This document shows, piece by piece, positions 27,294-36,314 of a stretch of 49,470 bases of DNA. Each line of letters opens with the position of its first letter. The first letter of the stretch is position 1. The translations under genes and the position numbers were made by a program. The notes beneath the pieces are model-generated. The model made no database searches. It was not told where the DNA came from and saw only the letters and a list, made by a program, of their open reading frames with translations. The stretch is from Enterobacterales bacterium (GTDB taxonomy: Bacteria > Pseudomonadota > Gammaproteobacteria > Enterobacterales > Enterobacteriaceae): the NCBI GenBank assembly GCA_015654745.1, contig JAATGH010000338.1, positions 1 to 49,470 on the forward strand, read 5' to 3'.

Positions 27294-27635
27294 CTATTTC
27301 CGCCGGTATTTCTCGCGCAATGGCGGTATGGGGCGCCGATCGTCAATCATATGTCGCAGGGTCAGGATGGGGTGGCGCCAAAGCATGCGCGGCCCTGACC
27401 AGCGCATGATCCGTTTCATTTCTTCACGACGGGCGGGTTGATAGCAGTGAATGGGACATTGTTTACAGGCAGGTTTCTCTTCACCAAAGGCGCACCGATC
27501 GAGGCGCTTGGCCGCATATTCATACAATGCCCGGTAATATGCCGCGTCAGCTAACGCTTGCGGACAATGCTGCTCATAAAGGTTGATCATTTCGAGGATG
27601 GTGCGTTTTTCCCTCTCGATTCGCTTTTCTGGCAT
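27294..27635 (-). CDS. ygbA: NO-inducible protein YgbA
   Basis: 113 aa from the ATG at 27635, which has GGAG eight bases upstream; the longer frame to 27770 has no family similarity in its extra part. The conserved core CAFGEEKPACKQCPIHCYQPARREEMKRIMRWSGPRM, with four cysteines, marks the YgbA family (described in databases as nitrous oxide-stimulated promoter protein). In E. coli its expression depends on NsrR and NO. Its function has not been clear to me. Here it is convergent with ytfE. I did not see an obvious NsrR box in the 131 bases upstream. Confidence 0.9.
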   Translation of the reverse strand: MPEKRIEREKRTILEMINLYEQHCPQALADAAYYRALYEYAAKRLDRCAFGEEKPACKQCPIHCYQPARREEMKRIMRWSGPRMLWRHPILTLRHMIDDRRPIPPLREKYRRK

Positions 27636-27766
27636 TGTGTCGCACTCCATGAATATCACGGCAAGACCCTGGATGATATCAGCTAAAACATGCGGTAATG
27701 ATACCCGCTTTACCCGGTATTCTGCTACAAGACGGCCGATGCCCGGCCCGGTGACGGCAGAGGCGA

Positions 27767-29311
27767 TCACACTTTGATCTCTATTCTATTACGCCCGTTC
27801 CGTTTAGCGTCATAAAGCGCCTGATCTGCATTTTCTTTAAATCGTTCGGCTTCATCTGAAATTCCTTCAGCGAAGGCCGTATATACGCCGACACTGATAG
27901 TCACCACTTTATCGGGTATCGCCGTGGCTTCATGAATGATGCCGAGCTGCCGAATCGCGTTAAGGGCATTAAGCGCCGCTTGTTGCGCGGCCGCCGTAGA
28001 AGTGGCCGGCAGGACGATGGCGAACTCTTCACCCCCATAGCGAGCCACCAGGTCGGTATTCCTTAGCGGCAAATGTTTAAACGCCGCGCCAACCCGTTTA
28101 AGGCATTCATCGCCGGCGACATGGCCGTAGGTATCGTTATAGCCCTTGAAAAAATCAATATCTATCATCAGCAGGGAGAGCGACTGTTTAGCGGTGGATG
28201 CGGCGCGAAGGCTCTGCTTGAGGAAGATATCGAACTGCCGCCGATTGGCCAGACCGGTCAATCCATCGACTAAAGCCAACGACTGCAGGGTGTGGTTGAT
28301 CATTTCCAGCTCATCACGTATATGGGTCAGTTCAAACTGATTTTTCACGTTTGTTTTGACCTGCCTGAGCATTGATATGCCCATCGTTAAGATCACCAGC
28401 AGCAGTAGGATATTCAGCACCGCATCCACGATGTGATCCGCCATCCACTGTTGCCAGATTTCATTGCGCGAATAGCCGGCGCTTACCACCAGTGGATAGC
28501 GTTTTAGGCGGCTATAGCCGTAGATGCGCACGACACCGTCAATGGCTGAGCGCCATATTGCGCTACCGCTATCCGTTGTTTTCAGACCCTCGGTGAACAG
28601 AGGACTGGAAGAGAATTTTTTATTGATAACCGAGTCCGGGAAAGGGCGAACATACAACAATGTGCCATCGGTCATGATCAGGCCGAGTAAGTCATGCGGG
28701 CCTAGTTCGTAATAATTATAAAAATGTTTGAAATAATCGATACTGATGGTAGCCAAGGCAACACCGTTAAAATTGCCATTGGCGTCCGTCAAACGCAGAG
28801 ATACGGGGATGATCAGATCCCCGCTCGAGCGGCTGCGCACCACGGAGCCTATATGCACTAACTCATCCGTATGGTTGCGATGATAAATAAAATATTCGCG
28901 ATCGGAATTGTTTGCTCCGGCGGGGACTTTATCGCTGGTCGTCACCATCCAGTTCCCTTTCGCGTCATAAACGAAAAGGCCACGGAGCTGGGGCAACTTG
29001 CTATACCGATCCACCAATTGCTGGCGGAATATCGGCGTGGTCAGGATAGCGTCGCCCCGGGTGTTAATATCACGCACCACATCCGCCAGCGTGATTTCAG
29101 CCTGCAGAAACGTATCCTCTGCCTGGCGCGCCAGCGACACGGAGAGATTTCTACTTTGACTTTTTGTTCCTTCAAGCGTCTTTTGCCAGGAACCCCATAA
29201 TGTCCACCCATTGGTTGCCAAAACAGCAAGACTTATCAGCACAAAAAAAAAGGTTGCGCTTCTTCCAAGCGGTGAGTTCAGTGCGGACGGGGCAAAAAGT
29301 TTTTTTAACAA
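27767..29311 (-). CDS. Membrane diguanylate cyclase with Cache sensor
   Basis: 514-aa enzyme making cyclic di-GMP. The start is a TTG, supported by AAAGGA eight bases upstream. Layout: helix 1 at about residues 18-38, a periplasmic double-Cache-type sensor (about 45-285, with LRGLFVYDAKGNWMVTTSD and SVVRSRSSGDLIIPVSLRL), helix 2 near 295-315, then a GGDEF domain from about 350. The active site is YGGEEF near residue 425, preceded by DIDFFKGYNDTYGH. Both are complete, so it should be active. It is upstream of ygbA on the same strand and may read through into it. The signal sensed is unknown. Confidence 0.93.
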   Translation of the reverse strand: MLKKLFAPSALNSPLGRSATFFFVLISLAVLATNGWTLWGSWQKTLEGTKSQSRNLSVSLARQAEDTFLQAEITLADVVRDINTRGDAILTTPIFRQQLVDRYSKLPQLRGLFVYDAKGNWMVTTSDKVPAGANNSDREYFIYHRNHTDELVHIGSVVRSRSSGDLIIPVSLRLTDANGNFNGVALATISIDYFKHFYNYYELGPHDLLGLIMTDGTLLYVRPFPDSVINKKFSSSPLFTEGLKTTDSGSAIWRSAIDGVVRIYGYSRLKRYPLVVSAGYSRNEIWQQWMADHIVDAVLNILLLLVILTMGISMLRQVKTNVKNQFELTHIRDELEMINHTLQSLALVDGLTGLANRRQFDIFLKQSLRAASTAKQSLSLLMIDIDFFKGYNDTYGHVAGDECLKRVGAAFKHLPLRNTDLVARYGGEEFAIVLPATSTAAAQQAALNALNAIRQLGIIHEATAIPDKVVTISVGVYTAFAEGISDEAERFKENADQALYDAKRNGRNRIEIKV

Positions 29312-29726
29312 CCTTTATTTCCTTTATATTTCATAAAGTAACACAGAAAACGGTTATATGTCTTAAACAAATTGCACTTGAAGGTATCAATAGCTTGTCG
29401 TCTAAACATCAACGTTTGCTTAACAATAGAGGATATATAATGGGCATCGTATCGAGAAGATTACCTAGCGCAATATCAAATTTTCGGAATATTTTCTTAT
29501 TTATCCAACCAAAAACCCTATTTCCTCCGCCTTGTATTGGACGCGACCGGATCGCTTAACCTGTCATTTCCTGTTTCTTGATAACCGGTGGTGGTCTGGC
29601 ATGAGTTTTCTCGCCGCGCAAACCGACAATCAGACCGATTAGCGCGGGAAAATCTCTAAAGTTGGCTGGCTCGATGATGCGGGATACTGGCACAGCGCGC
29701 CCGGCCCGCGGGGGTAAGTTGCGTGA
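29312..29726. other. Spacer between cyclase and AraC regulator genes
   Basis: About 415 bases. A plus-strand frame covers part of it but extends into the cyclase gene and has no recognisable protein. No hairpin or repeat stood out. It must hold the promoter of the diguanylate cyclase. Confidence 0.45.
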
Positions 29727-30611
29727 TTATGACATCAGCATTTTTGCACTGTTTTCTTTTAGATATTCATTGCGGTATTGTCCCGGCGTTTTGCCCACAT
29801 TGGTCTTGAAGGAGGTCTGGAAATGGCTAAGGCTATTAAAGCCAACCAGGTAGGCAATGTCGGTAATTTTTTCAAACAATCCGCCGTTGGTTGCGGTGGT
29901 TAGCAGCGTCTGCGCTTCGCCTAATCTTCTTTTAATCAGATAGGCGACCGGCGAATAACCATAATTTTTCTTAAATTCATGCGCCAGATAAAAAGGACTT
30001 ACGCCAAACAGCTCCGCTAGGGTATTGAGCTGCAGCTGTTCGGTAAAATGATGATCGATGTACGTTTTTACCCGAGCCGTCAGCAATAGATTGTTTTTAG
30101 CATGACTCTCTTCACCTGCGGCCAGAATATTATGGTTCAGATATTCAAGCAGCACCTGGGTAAGCTGCTGAGCCAGCCGATCTTTATGGTTCACAGCCTG
30201 GGCCAGCATGGAAAAAATGGATTTCATCAGCGTATAGATAATGTCGTAATTCTGATTCAAATGAAAAACGGGAGACGCCGAATCGGTTATTAACGCATTG
30301 CCACGCAATCCCGGTTTGGCAATATTCTTGATGCCACAGCATAGCGTGCCGATGGCGTTCTGCTGTACCAGGAATTCATCATGAACTACCAGGCTATTAT
30401 AAATGACTAAATCGCCTTTATTAATAACGTAGGAGGTGTTATCAATAAAATATTCACCACTGCCGTCGGTAATCAGGATTATTTCAACAATATCATGATG
30501 CATATGCATGAATCTGGAAAAATGGCCTTCCTTCTTTTCCACTATGCTCGCATAAGCCAGACAAGACTGGTTTTTTGCTATCTCATCGCACTGGCAAAAG
30601 CACTGTTTCAT
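29727..30611 (-). CDS. AraC-family transcription regulator
   Basis: 294-aa regulator with an N-terminal cupin sensor (MHMHHDIVEIILITDGSGEYFID, NKGDLVIYNSLVVHDE) and a C-terminal double helix-turn-helix (LNTLAELFGVSPFYLAHEFKK, ITDIAYLVGFNSLSHFQTSFK, GKTPGQYRNEY). Architecture resembles YdiP but the sequence is clearly different. CGGAGA precedes the ATG. It lies 170 bases downstream of the oxidoreductase gene on the same strand and may regulate it. A TGAAA-N6-TTTCA element in its promoter (30672-30687) resembles those of the iol genes. Confidence 0.9.
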   Translation of the reverse strand: MKQCFCQCDEIAKNQSCLAYASIVEKKEGHFSRFMHMHHDIVEIILITDGSGEYFIDNTSYVINKGDLVIYNSLVVHDEFLVQQNAIGTLCCGIKNIAKPGLRGNALITDSASPVFHLNQNYDIIYTLMKSIFSMLAQAVNHKDRLAQQLTQVLLEYLNHNILAAGEESHAKNNLLLTARVKTYIDHHFTEQLQLNTLAELFGVSPFYLAHEFKKNYGYSPVAYLIKRRLGEAQTLLTTATNGGLFEKITDIAYLVGFNSLSHFQTSFKTNVGKTPGQYRNEYLKENSAKMLMS

Positions 30612-30670
30612 GATTTCTCCGGGGATAAAAAGTCTGTCTGGCCAGACTCAAATTTCTACCGGTATACTAT

Positions 30671-30688
30671 TTGAAACATAAATTTCAT
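30671..30688. promoter_or_regulatory. TGAAA-N6-TTTCA element upstream of AraC gene
   Basis: TTGAAACATAAATTTCAT: perfect five-base arms TGAAA and TTTCA. It matches the half-sites found before iol genes in this window, making the AraC gene a possible member of the same regulon. Confidence 0.4.
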
Positions 30689-30780
30689 AGTGTGAGACGG
30701 ATCGGATTTCATTGGAATAACGCTCCGCCCAGTGTCGAGCGCTCCCCGTCCCTGTGGGAACGCGGGCGCTCGATGGCGCC

Positions 30781-31824
30781 TCAGCGCACGGAAACTCGCT
30801 CCTGGTCAAATACAATGCCCAATTGCCTGCGTACCTCGTCGATGGTTTGCATGGTCACCAGGGAATCATCCAGCGGTCGCAAAGGGGATTCCGTCAACCC
30901 CGCGGCCACGCAAAAAGCCAGATGTACCGCCTCATGATAAAGCTGGTCATAAGAGGCCCTGGGCTCCTGGTAACTAATGACTTCCCGTTGATTGTTATAC
31001 ACATGGAAAGGTCCTGGGGTATAAAACATGCCTTCTATAAAGATAAATCCCTCGGTACCGGCCAGGGTAGCACTGCCCGGCGTATGGCTGAATAATGTGG
31101 TATGCAGCGAGGATTGATGATCATGTGCATGCCGCAGAATTATCGAAGCCTGGCCGTTTACACCGGCCGGCGACGGCTGGCCGGATGCCAGCACCTGCAG
31201 GGCCGGTCCCAGGATTTTAGTGGCCAGCGCCACCGGATAAGAGCCCAGATCCAGCAGGGGGCCCCCGGCCATATCCGCGCGCATGATACGGTGCTCCGGG
31301 CCGAAATGTTCGCCATGATCGGCAATGACCGAATGTATCTCGCCAATTACCCGCTCTGCCAGCAACTGGCGCAGCACATCGTATTTGGGCAGATACCAGG
31401 TCCACATGGCCTCCATCATAAAGACCTTTTTGCTGCGCGCGAGGTCGCGCAACTGTGCGACTTCGCTGGCATTAAGCGCCAGCGGTTTTTCGATTAGGAC
31501 ATGCTTGCCCGCGTTAATCGCCTGCAGCGCGCAGGGAAAATGGGTGTGATGGGGCGTGGAAATATAGACCACGTCAATATCTTTATCCGCCACCAGTTCC
31601 TGGCTCGAACCATACGCCTTGGGGATACCGAACCGTTCACCGAATTGGCGCGCGCTGGCAAGGTTGATATCGCCTACGGCATGAATATGTTGGCCGGTAT
31701 GCTCCCGTACCGAGGTCACGAAACGCTGAGCAATCCACCCTGGGCCAAGAATGCCCCAACTCAGGGAGGGAACCGATAACGGGTCGGGGTTACGCGCCTG
31801 GGGAAGATGCGAGGGTAATGCCAT
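30781..31824 (-). CDS. Gfo/Idh/MocA family oxidoreductase
   Basis: NAD(P)-dependent oxidoreductase of 347 aa from the ATG at 31824, which has AGGAG seven bases upstream; the frame extends to 31884 but without family similarity. The Rossmann motif is WGILGPGWIAQRFV near residue 25, the conserved catalytic-site motif EKPLALNASE near 120, and MEAMWTWYLP resembles dihydrodiol dehydrogenases and glucose-fructose oxidoreductase relatives. It sits divergent from iolA with an iol-type element before it, so an inositol- or sugar-derived substrate is plausible. It is not a typical IolG (myo-inositol 2-dehydrogenase). Confidence 0.85.
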   Translation of the reverse strand: MALPSHLPQARNPDPLSVPSLSWGILGPGWIAQRFVTSVREHTGQHIHAVGDINLASARQFGERFGIPKAYGSSQELVADKDIDVVYISTPHHTHFPCALQAINAGKHVLIEKPLALNASEVAQLRDLARSKKVFMMEAMWTWYLPKYDVLRQLLAERVIGEIHSVIADHGEHFGPEHRIMRADMAGGPLLDLGSYPVALATKILGPALQVLASGQPSPAGVNGQASIILRHAHDHQSSLHTTLFSHTPGSATLAGTEGFIFIEGMFYTPGPFHVYNNQREVISYQEPRASYDQLYHEAVHLAFCVAAGLTESPLRPLDDSLVTMQTIDEVRRQLGIVFDQERVSVR

Positions 31825-31835
31825 TTTTAGCTCCT

Positions 31836-31853
31836 TTGAATTATTTATTTCAA
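31836..31853. promoter_or_regulatory. Candidate IolR operator before the oxidoreductase
   Basis: TTGAA and TTCAA arms around TTATTTAT, just upstream of the oxidoreductase ATG and overlapping its ribosome-binding site. The internal TTATTTATTTCA is shared with the other iol-region elements. Confidence 0.45.
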
Positions 31854-32090
31854 ATATATCGCGAATAGAGCGATTTTTTAGCATTAGTGAAAAATAAATT
31901 CTGTTATCTGGATCATAAAAACGAATGATGCCAATGTCGTCATTTTGACTATTTTTATCAATGAATTGGTATTTTACGCCATATAAAGATAAATTATCGG
32001 TATTTTATATCAATATTGAATGACGTTAAGGGGTTTTGAACCAAAAAATGCAGACTTACAGAGATGAAAATTATCAATATAAAATTCTAA

Positions 32091-32110
32091 AATAATTTAT
32101 TTGAAATATT
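32091..32110. promoter_or_regulatory. Candidate IolR operator before iolA
   Basis: AATAATTTATTTGAAATATT about 100 bases upstream of iolA contains the TGAAATATT half-site common to several iol-region promoters. Confidence 0.4.
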
Positions 32111-32205
32111 TTTTCTAAAAAAGTACAGTAATGGCTATCAATAACCGATCCGGCGGGCCGCTACCGGCCGGATGACGCCAGACAGTACAATGAAAGGGAA
32201 AAGCG

Positions 32206-33711
32206 ATGAATACGATTGGAAACTTTATCAACGGCAAGGTCTGCCAAAGCTCAAGTGGGGATACCCTGCCGGTGACAAATCCCGCCACGGGTAAAATCAC
32301 CGCATTTGTAACACAAAGCAGCGAAGCGGAAGTCGAGCAGGCAATAAGCGTGGCGCATCGCGCCTTTGCCCAATGGTCGCAGACCACGCCGCTGCGCCGT
32401 GCGCGGGTATTGTTTAATTTCAAGGCGCTGATGGAGCAACGCCGCGACGAGCTGGCGCAGCTGATTGTCGGCGAGCACGGTAAAGTCTATTCCGACGCCC
32501 TGGGCGAGATTACCCGCGGTATCGAGGTGGTGGAGTTTGCCTGCGGCATCCCTCATCTGGTTAAAGGCGAGTTCTCGGGTAATGTGGGCACCGGCGTGGA
32601 CAGCTATTCCCTGATGCAACCGCTGGGCGTGGTGGCCGGTATTACGCCGTTTAATTTTCCGGCGATGGTGCCGATGTGGATGTTTCCCATCGCGCTTGCC
32701 TGCGGCAATACCTTTATCTTAAAGCCGCCGGCGCCGGTGCCTTCGTCCTCGATTTTCATGGCGCAACTGCTCAAGGAAGCCGGATTGCCCGACGGCGTGT
32801 TTAACGTAGTGCACTGCGGCAATCGCGCGGCCAGTCTGTTAACCACCGATGCGCGCATCCAGGCGGTCAGCTTTGTCGGATCATCGGCGGTGGCGGAGCA
32901 TATTTACAGTACGGCCAGTGCGCACGGTAAGCGGGTTCAGGCGTTCGGCGCAGCGAAAAACCACGCCATAATCATGCCCGACGCCGATCTCGACGCCACG
33001 GTGAATGCCGTGATGGGCGGCGCGTTCGGTTCCGCCGGGGAACGCTGCATGGCGTTGCCGATTGTGGTGGTGGTAGGTGATGACACCGCGGACAAGCTTA
33101 TCGCCAAACTAACGCCGCTGATTACCGCTCTACGGGTCGGGCCGGGCATGCGCGCCGGCAGTGAGGAGAATGAAATGGGTCCGGTGGTTTCGCAGGCGCA
33201 CCAGCGGAAGGTGGTGGGTTATATCGATCGCGGCGTTGAGGAAGGCGCTACGCTGCTCATTGATGGCCGCAAGATAAAGGTAGCGGGACATCCCGACGGT
33301 TTTTACGTCGGGGGCACCTTGTTTGATCATGTCACCACCGATATGGTTATCTACCGCGAGGAGATTTTTGGACCGGTGCTGGGCGTGGTGCGAGTATCCG
33401 ATTACGCCACCGCCATCAGCACGGTGAACGGCCACGAGTTCGGCAATGGCAGCGCTATTTTTACCACCAACGGCCATTATGCGCGGGATTTTGTTCAGCA
33501 GGTCGAGGCCGGCATGGTTGGCGTCAACGTGCCGGTGCCGGTGCCGATGGCGTTTCACTCCTTTGGCGGCTGGAAGCGATCCGTCTTTGGCGCGCTGAAT
33601 GTCCATGGGCCCGACGGCGTGCGTTTCTATACCCGCATGAAAACCGTCACCTCCCGCTGGCCAACCGGGCATCAGACGGTGTCGGAGTTCAGTATGCCCA
33701 CCCTGGGTTAA
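32206..33711 (+). CDS. iolA: Methylmalonate-semialdehyde dehydrogenase IolA (copy 1)
   Basis: CoA-acylating aldehyde dehydrogenase of 501 aa that turns malonate semialdehyde, the end product of inositol breakdown, into acetyl-CoA and CO2. Family signatures are PLGVVAGITPFNFPAMVPMWM, SFVGSSAVAEHIY and the catalytic cysteine C281 in FGSAGERCMALP; MMSDH enzymes characteristically have GERCMA. AGGG precedes the ATG. It begins a run iolA-iolB-UPF0303-iolI-like. A second, only moderately similar copy lies at 41544-43058 on the other strand. Confidence 0.94.
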   Translation: MNTIGNFINGKVCQSSSGDTLPVTNPATGKITAFVTQSSEAEVEQAISVAHRAFAQWSQTTPLRRARVLFNFKALMEQRRDELAQLIVGEHGKVYSDALGEITRGIEVVEFACGIPHLVKGEFSGNVGTGVDSYSLMQPLGVVAGITPFNFPAMVPMWMFPIALACGNTFILKPPAPVPSSSIFMAQLLKEAGLPDGVFNVVHCGNRAASLLTTDARIQAVSFVGSSAVAEHIYSTASAHGKRVQAFGAAKNHAIIMPDADLDATVNAVMGGAFGSAGERCMALPIVVVVGDDTADKLIAKLTPLITALRVGPGMRAGSEENEMGPVVSQAHQRKVVGYIDRGVEEGATLLIDGRKIKVAGHPDGFYVGGTLFDHVTTDMVIYREEIFGPVLGVVRVSDYATAISTVNGHEFGNGSAIFTTNGHYARDFVQQVEAGMVGVNVPVPVPMAFHSFGGWKRSVFGALNVHGPDGVRFYTRMKTVTSRWPTGHQTVSEFSMPTLG

Positions 33712-33733
33712 ACAGTAACGCAAACATGAGGGA

Positions 33734-34558
33734 ATGATGATGTCATTACTCGAGAAATGCCAGTCGCCCAACGCGGCGGGGCGCATCCAGCACGTCACGC
33801 CTGAAAACGCCGCGTGGAGCTATGTCGGATTTGATGTTTACCGGCTACACGAGGGACAGACGTTGGCGCTACCGTCCGATGGCCAGGAGCGCTGCCTGGT
33901 ATTGGTGTCCGGCGTGGCTAGCGTTACGACCCGGGACCAGGAATTTAACCATATCGGCAAACGGCAAAGCCCGTTCGAGCGCACGCCGCCCTACTCGGTT
34001 TACGTTCCGCATCATAATGCCGTGCGCGTCGTTGCGCACGGCGACCTGGAATTGGCGGTCTGCCGCGCGCCCGGCTTCGGGTCCTTATCCGCGCGGCTGA
34101 TTGCCCCGGAGGACGTCGGGGTTGAACATCGTGGCAAGGGGCGTAACCAGCGCCTGGTACATAATATTCTGCCGGACAGCGCCCCGGCCGATAGCCTGCT
34201 GGTGGTGGAGGTCTTTACCGATGAGGGCGACACCAGTTCCTATCCCAGCCATAAGCATGACAGCAAAAATTCCAGCGCGGAAACCTATCTGGAAGAAACC
34301 TACTATCACCGTATCAACCCCCCGCAAGGATTTTGCCTGCAGCGGGTCTATACCGACGATCGTTCTCTGGATGAGTGTATGCCGGTCTACGATCGGGACG
34401 TGGTCAAAGTGCCACGAGGATACCATCCGGTGGCCACCCTGGCGGGTTATGACAATTATTACCTTAACGTCATGGCCGGACCGGTGCGCCAATGGAAATT
34501 TACCTGGGAAGCGGATCACGCCTGGATTAATTCCGACGACTACCCATCCCGCCGCTAA
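33734..34558 (+). CDS. iolB: 5-deoxy-glucuronate isomerase IolB
   Basis: Isomerase converting 5-deoxy-D-glucuronate to 5-dehydro-2-deoxy-D-gluconate, the fourth step of inositol catabolism. 274 aa with the bicupin fold of the family: KHDSKNSSAETYLEETYYHRINPPQGFCLQRVYTDD contains the metal-binding His/Glu residues, and VVKVPRGYHPVATLAGYDNYYLNVMAGP closes the second cupin. Three consecutive ATGs begin the frame; GAGGG lies just before, so 33737 or 33740 are equally possible starts. It lies 22 bases after iolA. Confidence 0.94.
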   Translation: MMMSLLEKCQSPNAAGRIQHVTPENAAWSYVGFDVYRLHEGQTLALPSDGQERCLVLVSGVASVTTRDQEFNHIGKRQSPFERTPPYSVYVPHHNAVRVVAHGDLELAVCRAPGFGSLSARLIAPEDVGVEHRGKGRNQRLVHNILPDSAPADSLLVVEVFTDEGDTSSYPSHKHDSKNSSAETYLEETYYHRINPPQGFCLQRVYTDDRSLDECMPVYDRDVVKVPRGYHPVATLAGYDNYYLNVMAGPVRQWKFTWEADHAWINSDDYPSRR

Positions 34559-34572
34559 CAACGCTGTCATAG

Positions 34573-34601
34573 AGCAAAGGCCATCGGCGATGACCTTTGC
34601 T
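34573..34601 (+). other. Intercistronic hairpin after iolB
   Basis: Arms AGCAAAGG and CCTTTGCT, plus an inner CATC/GATG pair around GGC. No run of T follows, and the next ribosome-binding site (AAGGAAAA) starts at once. It is more likely an mRNA-stabilising or translation-coupling element than a terminator. Confidence 0.5.
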
Positions 34602-34615
34602 TAAGGAAAAAATCA

Positions 34616-35086
34616 ATGAGTCAAGTACTTACCCTGGAATATTTACTCGCCCAGGAAGCTGAACACCGCTTCGAAACCCTGGATTTTGATGCCGCATGGA
34701 CCATCGGCGGCCTGATACGCGACCGTGCGGCGCAAATCAGCGCCCCGGTCGCTATCGAAGTCTATGCCTTCGGCCAGGTGCTGTTTGTCTCCGCCTTGCC
34801 CGGCTCCACCGCCGACAACCTGGAATGGATGCGCCGCAAACGCAATACCGTTTTACGGCTGGGGCACTCTTCCATGTTTGCCGGGCTTAACTATGAAACC
34901 AGCGGCCAGCGCATGGAGCAGCAAAATTATATCGATCACCGTGAATATACCGACCATGGCGGCAGCTTTCCGCTGTTACTGAAAAATGGCGCTATTATCG
35001 GCGCGGTCAGCGTCAGCGGGCTACCGTCCCATGAAGACCATGCGCTGGTGGTTTGGGGAATCAGCCAGTATTTACCACGGCAATAA
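34616..35086 (+). CDS. UPF0303 / HbpS-like protein in iol operon
   Basis: 156-aa protein of the UPF0303 family, part of the GlcG/HbpS-like fold group sometimes annotated as heme-degrading domain. Conserved pieces are FDAAWTIGGLIRDRA, IEVYAFGQVLFVSALPGST, WMRRKRNTVLRLGHSS, and GGSFPLLLKNGAIIGAVSVSGLPSHEDHALVV. The function is not established to my knowledge; the related domain GlcG also occurs in catabolic operons. It sits between iolB and a TIM-barrel gene in the same direction, 57 bases after iolB, so a part in inositol or related polyol use is likely. Confidence 0.82.
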   Translation: MSQVLTLEYLLAQEAEHRFETLDFDAAWTIGGLIRDRAAQISAPVAIEVYAFGQVLFVSALPGSTADNLEWMRRKRNTVLRLGHSSMFAGLNYETSGQRMEQQNYIDHREYTDHGGSFPLLLKNGAIIGAVSVSGLPSHEDHALVVWGISQYLPRQ

Positions 35087-35177
35087 TACCCCCGCAGGAA
35101 TGCATGGGAACAAAAGGCACTACCCATAAAAATGGCTAACCGGCAATCGGCGGCCGGTCCTAACCGCGGAGATCGTT

Positions 35178-35999
35178 ATGTATAAAGCATTACACGGCAT
35201 TTCCACGCATTATTGTAATGTGCTGACTGATGCCCGGATCGCACGTGATACCGGCTATGACGCGTTGGAGATATTAAGCAGCAAGCTGCTGCGGTACCTG
35301 GATAACGGCGGCACTACCCGCGCGTTAAAAAAAGTGGTGGACGACTACGGGCTAACCACCGGCTGCGTCAATGCGCTGCTGGAAATAGAACGTCACCGGC
35401 CTGATGACAAGCGCCGGATGCTGGCGGAAGCCGCCCGCTTAACCCAGGCCGCCGCTGAACTGGACTGCCCAACGGTACAAATCCTGGCGCTGAACGGCAT
35501 TGATTATGAATCGGATCAACGGGTGATGGATATCATGGCGGAAAATATTGCTGAGATAGCCGATATCGGAGCGCAGTATGGTGTGCGCTACCAGATCGAA
35601 GTGATCGCCTTCACCAAATTCAGGACGCTAGGGCAGGCGTTGCAGACCATCAAACGCATCGATAAAACGAATGTCGGCATGGTGATTGATTTCTGGCATT
35701 TGTATGCCTCGGGATCCACCCCGGCGGATATTGCCCGGCTAGATAAGCGTCTTATCTACGGCGTACATTTTTGCGATGGCCGCCTGCCCAAATCGGGGGA
35801 GGCCTGGGATCAGATGGTATTGCGCAACTATATGCCGGGAGAGGGGGAAATCGATATTCAGGCCTGGTCCGATGCGGTGAAACAAACCGGCTATGACGGT
35901 ATGTGGTCGGCGGAATTATTCAGCCCCAATCGCTGGGAGGCGGATTTATACGCCATCGCCACCGAATGTCGGGAAAATATGGAGAAATATATCGGTTAA
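35178..35999 (+). CDS. IolI-like sugar phosphate isomerase/epimerase (first)
   Basis: 273-aa TIM-barrel protein of the xylose-isomerase-like group. The four metal-ligand positions known from IolI appear in order: Glu in YQIEVIAF, Asp/His in GMVIDFWHLY, His in GVHFCDG, and Glu in WSAELFSPNRWE. GGAG lies before the ATG. It probably epimerises or isomerises an inosose or keto sugar, but it differs from the second IolI-like protein encoded about 300 bases downstream, so the two likely take different substrates. Gene symbol left open. Confidence 0.85.
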   Translation: MYKALHGISTHYCNVLTDARIARDTGYDALEILSSKLLRYLDNGGTTRALKKVVDDYGLTTGCVNALLEIERHRPDDKRRMLAEAARLTQAAAELDCPTVQILALNGIDYESDQRVMDIMAENIAEIADIGAQYGVRYQIEVIAFTKFRTLGQALQTIKRIDKTNVGMVIDFWHLYASGSTPADIARLDKRLIYGVHFCDGRLPKSGEAWDQMVLRNYMPGEGEIDIQAWSDAVKQTGYDGMWSAELFSPNRWEADLYAIATECRENMEKYIG

Positions 36000-36150
36000 T
36001 CCGCCTTACCCGTAACGCGCAGGCCCGGACATTCCCCAGCCTGCGCGCTGATACGTTTGCCCGCGCGTCCTGCCTGGGCACTTAACCTCCCTTGATGATG
36101 ACCTCCCCGCGACACCTGCCGTTTTTTTATGAGCCAGCTCTAAAATTTAA

Positions 36151-36178
36151 TATTTCATTATTAATTAATTATGAAATA
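36151..36178. promoter_or_regulatory. Near-perfect palindrome, candidate IolR operator
   Basis: A 28-base palindrome with arms TATTTCAT and ATGAAATA and a self-complementary AT-rich middle; only one base pair differs from perfect symmetry. It is about 140 bases upstream of the iolI-like gene starting at 36315, in a gap that separates two runs of iol genes. Confidence 0.55.
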
Positions 36179-36314
36179 AATGTTTTAATAATTTCTATGA
36201 TTAAATTTTTAACTCTGCTATAAATCAGCAAAAATTAACGGCGTTCTTACAGTCGCCTGTTTGAACATGAAAAATTTATATCACGCACTCGATAAGAGAT
36301 GTAGGAGTATCAAG

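Larger units (their letters stand above)
31825..32205. other. Divergent promoter region, oxidoreductase and iolA
   Basis: About 380 bases, very AT-rich between 31900 and 32110. It has two elements of the iol-type motif (31836-31853 and 32091-32110) and no gene. Confidence 0.6.

Noticed and set aside
27636-27766. A second NsrR box before ygbA
   Set aside because: AACATGCGG near 27690 looks slightly like one half-site, but the partner half is missing; not enough to call.
29164-29559. Plus-strand frame of 131 codons before the AraC gene
   Set aside because: It overlaps the start of the diguanylate cyclase on the other strand and its product resembles nothing known.
30630-30655. GTCTGGCCAGAC palindrome upstream of the AraC gene as an operator
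   Set aside because: A perfect but short 12-base palindrome, present once; no second copy near the oxidoreductase to support it.
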